Source of the DNA: Purshia tridentata
Taxonomy: Eukaryota > Streptophyta > Magnoliopsida > Rosales > Rosaceae
Assembly (NCBI GenBank): GCA_003254885.1
Contig: QANT01007721.1
Location: 1-32,012, forward strand
DNA: 32,012 nucleotides
Reading direction: 5' to 3'
In this document: piece after piece, positions 30,246 to 32,012 of the stretch
How the letters are laid out: every line of letters starts with the position of its first letter
Numbering within the stretch: the first letter of the stretch is position 1
Program-made: the position numbers and the translations under genes
The notes under the pieces: generated by a model
Told to the model about the DNA's origin: nothing
The model's database searches: none
What the model saw: the letters and a program-made list of their open reading frames with translations, nothing else

Positions 30246-30936
30246 GGAAAATGCATGATATAGCCGCTAGAATTTTTTTGTAATTTTTTCTGAATTTTTA
30301 AGATTTTTTTCAAATTTTTAAAGATTTTTTAAGATTTTTTTAATTTATCATAAAAGATAAATTATTGAAGCCGTTAATCTTCGATGACTATTAGTCACAG
30401 ACGGCCCAGATCACGACACGCATTTGGACCTTATAATTTTTCTTTTTTTTAAGTTGTAATAGCCAAATAATCTGGACCGTTGATCATTAATGGTCCCATT
30501 ATCTGGACCTTGTATGTATTACACGTGACTCATTGAAGAGTGCATTGGTTGTCTGCCACTTAAATGCCAAAAACACAACCTCTCTTATTTGCCCCTGTAA
30601 CAAATAATTAATACCCTCCCACACCAACTAATTTTTAGAAAAGCAAAAAAGGTGGTTTTGTAATTATTAAAGCTTTTTGCATTTAAAGCCTTCTCTCTCC
30701 TCTGATTTATCATGTGAGTAGGGCCCCCAATTTCTTTTGGTACCAGTTGGAGAAATCAACCTTCTTTCTCCTAGTTTGGTAGTCATGTGAGTTGCTTTTG
30801 AGCTTTTGGGTTTGGGTCTCACCTAGGCCTAAATCTTGAGGTAAATGGAAATTTTGGCCCATTGTGGAGTGTTATGACCCATTTGTATGGAAATTTGGGT
30901 TTTGGGTCCCCTTTTCTGGAACCATAGTGGTAGGCC

Positions 30937-32012
30937 TAAGTGAATGGGTGTCTAGTGAATTAAGTGAATAAGTATATATTATATAGTGAGAGAAAATTGG
31001 TGCACAAATTGCGCTTGCAAACAGCCTCATGGTGAAGGGTATGTTTTGGCCGAATCAGATCAGAAATACAATCATCCAATTTTCCATTCCAAAATATTTC
31101 AGAAAGGAATTTCTACTCCAATTTCCATTCCAAATAATCAAAATTTCAACATCTTCTTTTGATTCAGAATTTTCAGATTTCTTGGAACTTTCAAATTTTT
31201 TTGGAATATCACATTTTCAGAACTTTCGGATAAATAATTGAAATTTGCGAATACAAAATTGGAAATTTCACATTTTCTTATTTTCAAAATATTTTTTAGA
31301 GGAGTTTCAAAATTTGTGTGTGTGTGAATAATGATGAAATTAACAAAAAAATAAAAAAACAATATACTATGATGCGTTTCAATGTTTATATTAATGACAA
31401 AATGTTTTTTGAAATTTTGAATACAATAAACCTGAATATTTAGTAATGATAATTGATGGGATAGCTCAATTAGAACTGCCGTAGAATTGCCCCATCTTCG
31501 ATCTCTCGTCCCTAATAGAAAAAATAGTAATTACATATACAAAAAATGTGGGTGTTTTGTTACCATGTATATATGTTATTATAATACACATATTTTTAAT
31601 ATACATATGTTTATATTAAAGTAGATGATTTTAACACCCATATATGGGCTTCTCTTTCCTTTGCAACCCTTTCGCTTTTACTAGTTTCTAATTAGGCCTA
31701 AATGCTTCCTTACCAGTCCACATTATAAACCTGGAAGCTTTATTTTTTTCTTTAATGTCGATTTTGCCCATTTTGATTTCGGGCTCACTATGTTCTCTCT
31801 CTCTCTCAAATCGCTCTCTCACCGGTCTCTCCTGAAAATTTCTGACATTCTACAGTACTAAATATGTTTGGTGGATCTCGATTTGAAATTTTTGTTTGCA
31901 GAAGATATGGTTTGAAATCTAAGGTTCCTTTCTACATTTTTTATTGATTTATTATTTTAATTTAGTATAGTTTGATTGATTTATTGTGATTTGCTTTTCA
32001 TTTCAAAATTTT
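30937..32012. other. AT-rich right flank, no gene recognised
   Basis: Most of this is AT-rich, with short runs of AAATTTC/TTTCAGA words around 31080-31300. A CT microsatellite at about 31793-31807 is followed by CT-rich sequence and then ATGTTTGGTGGATCTCG at about 31864. That could be the leader of a gene beginning beyond the window, but the frame is too short to judge. Confidence 0.35.

Larger units (their letters stand above)
28964..30936 (-). mobile_element. PIF/Harbinger copy 3: non-autonomous deletion derivative
   Basis: The left end GGCTATCATTAGTGGTGAG and the next 300 bases match the 3' ends of copies 1 and 2. Then come the ORF3 tail (29553-29765), an abrupt junction into the ORF1 intron (about 29770-29888), ORF1 exon 1 (29889-30158), and a 5' subterminal region. 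The transposase and ORF1 exon 2 are missing entirely, so it could only have moved using a transposase supplied in trans. The right end is placed at CCATAGTGGTAGGCC followed by TAA, by analogy with copy 4. That border is less certain because the last 200 bases do not align well with copies 1 and 2. Confidence 0.65.

Noticed and set aside
1..32012. tRNA, rRNA or CRISPR features
   Set aside because: No cloverleaf-like tRNA gene, rRNA-like segment or regularly spaced repeat-spacer array was seen on either strand. The only tRNA-related sequence is the Copia primer-binding site.

Overview
The window looks like nuclear DNA of a flowering plant, probably a eudicot. It is AT-rich, its one intact-looking gene has introns and encodes a plant-specific phytocyanin-like protein, and most of the rest is plant transposons. 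There is no bacterial-style gene packing, operon or CRISPR array. I cannot name the species.

Layout. 1-1431 is AT-rich sequence with no recognisable gene. 1432-8957 is a degraded PIF/Harbinger DNA transposon (copy 1, plus strand) with ORF1 (Myb/SANT-like), a DDE transposase and the start of a third small ORF. Its transposase is split by a solo LTR (4551-6064, TSD TTATA), which is itself split by a long inverted-repeat (foldback) element (4781-5828). Its 3' half holds two exon-like pieces of an unrecognised gene (7042-8426), themselves split by an 818-bp element (7582-8399). 9618-12184 (minus strand) is a two-exon early-nodulin-like (phytocyanin) gene with a 1.8-kb intron. It is the only gene here that looks like a functioning host gene.

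12937-28963 is a second Harbinger (copy 2, minus strand) of the same family as copy 1, blown up from about 4.8 kb to 16 kb by insertions. These are a Ty1/Copia retrotransposon (15673-24247), an LTR-like segment (24941-26908, TSD TTCTT) and a possible hAT fragment (about 27528-28250). The Copia element carries a third and better-preserved Harbinger of a different family (copy 4, 19461-23307, TSD TAA). Directly abutting copy 2 is copy 3 (28964 to about 30936), a deletion derivative that kept only the ends, an ORF1 exon and the ORF3 tail. 30937-32012 is AT-rich with no gene recognised.

How the parts relate. Each autonomous-type Harbinger pairs a DNA-binding-type ORF1 with a separate DDE transposase. 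The copy 1-3 family adds a third gene downstream of the transposase: a cysteine-rich protein of about 136 residues with its own TATA box. Several insertions can be undone by eye. Removing the inserted sequence and one TSD restores a continuous reading frame across the solo LTR, across Harbinger copy 4 and across the 818-bp element, which supports those boundaries. All retroelement and transposase frames carry stops, frameshifts or altered catalytic residues, so this looks like an old insertion graveyard beside one host gene.
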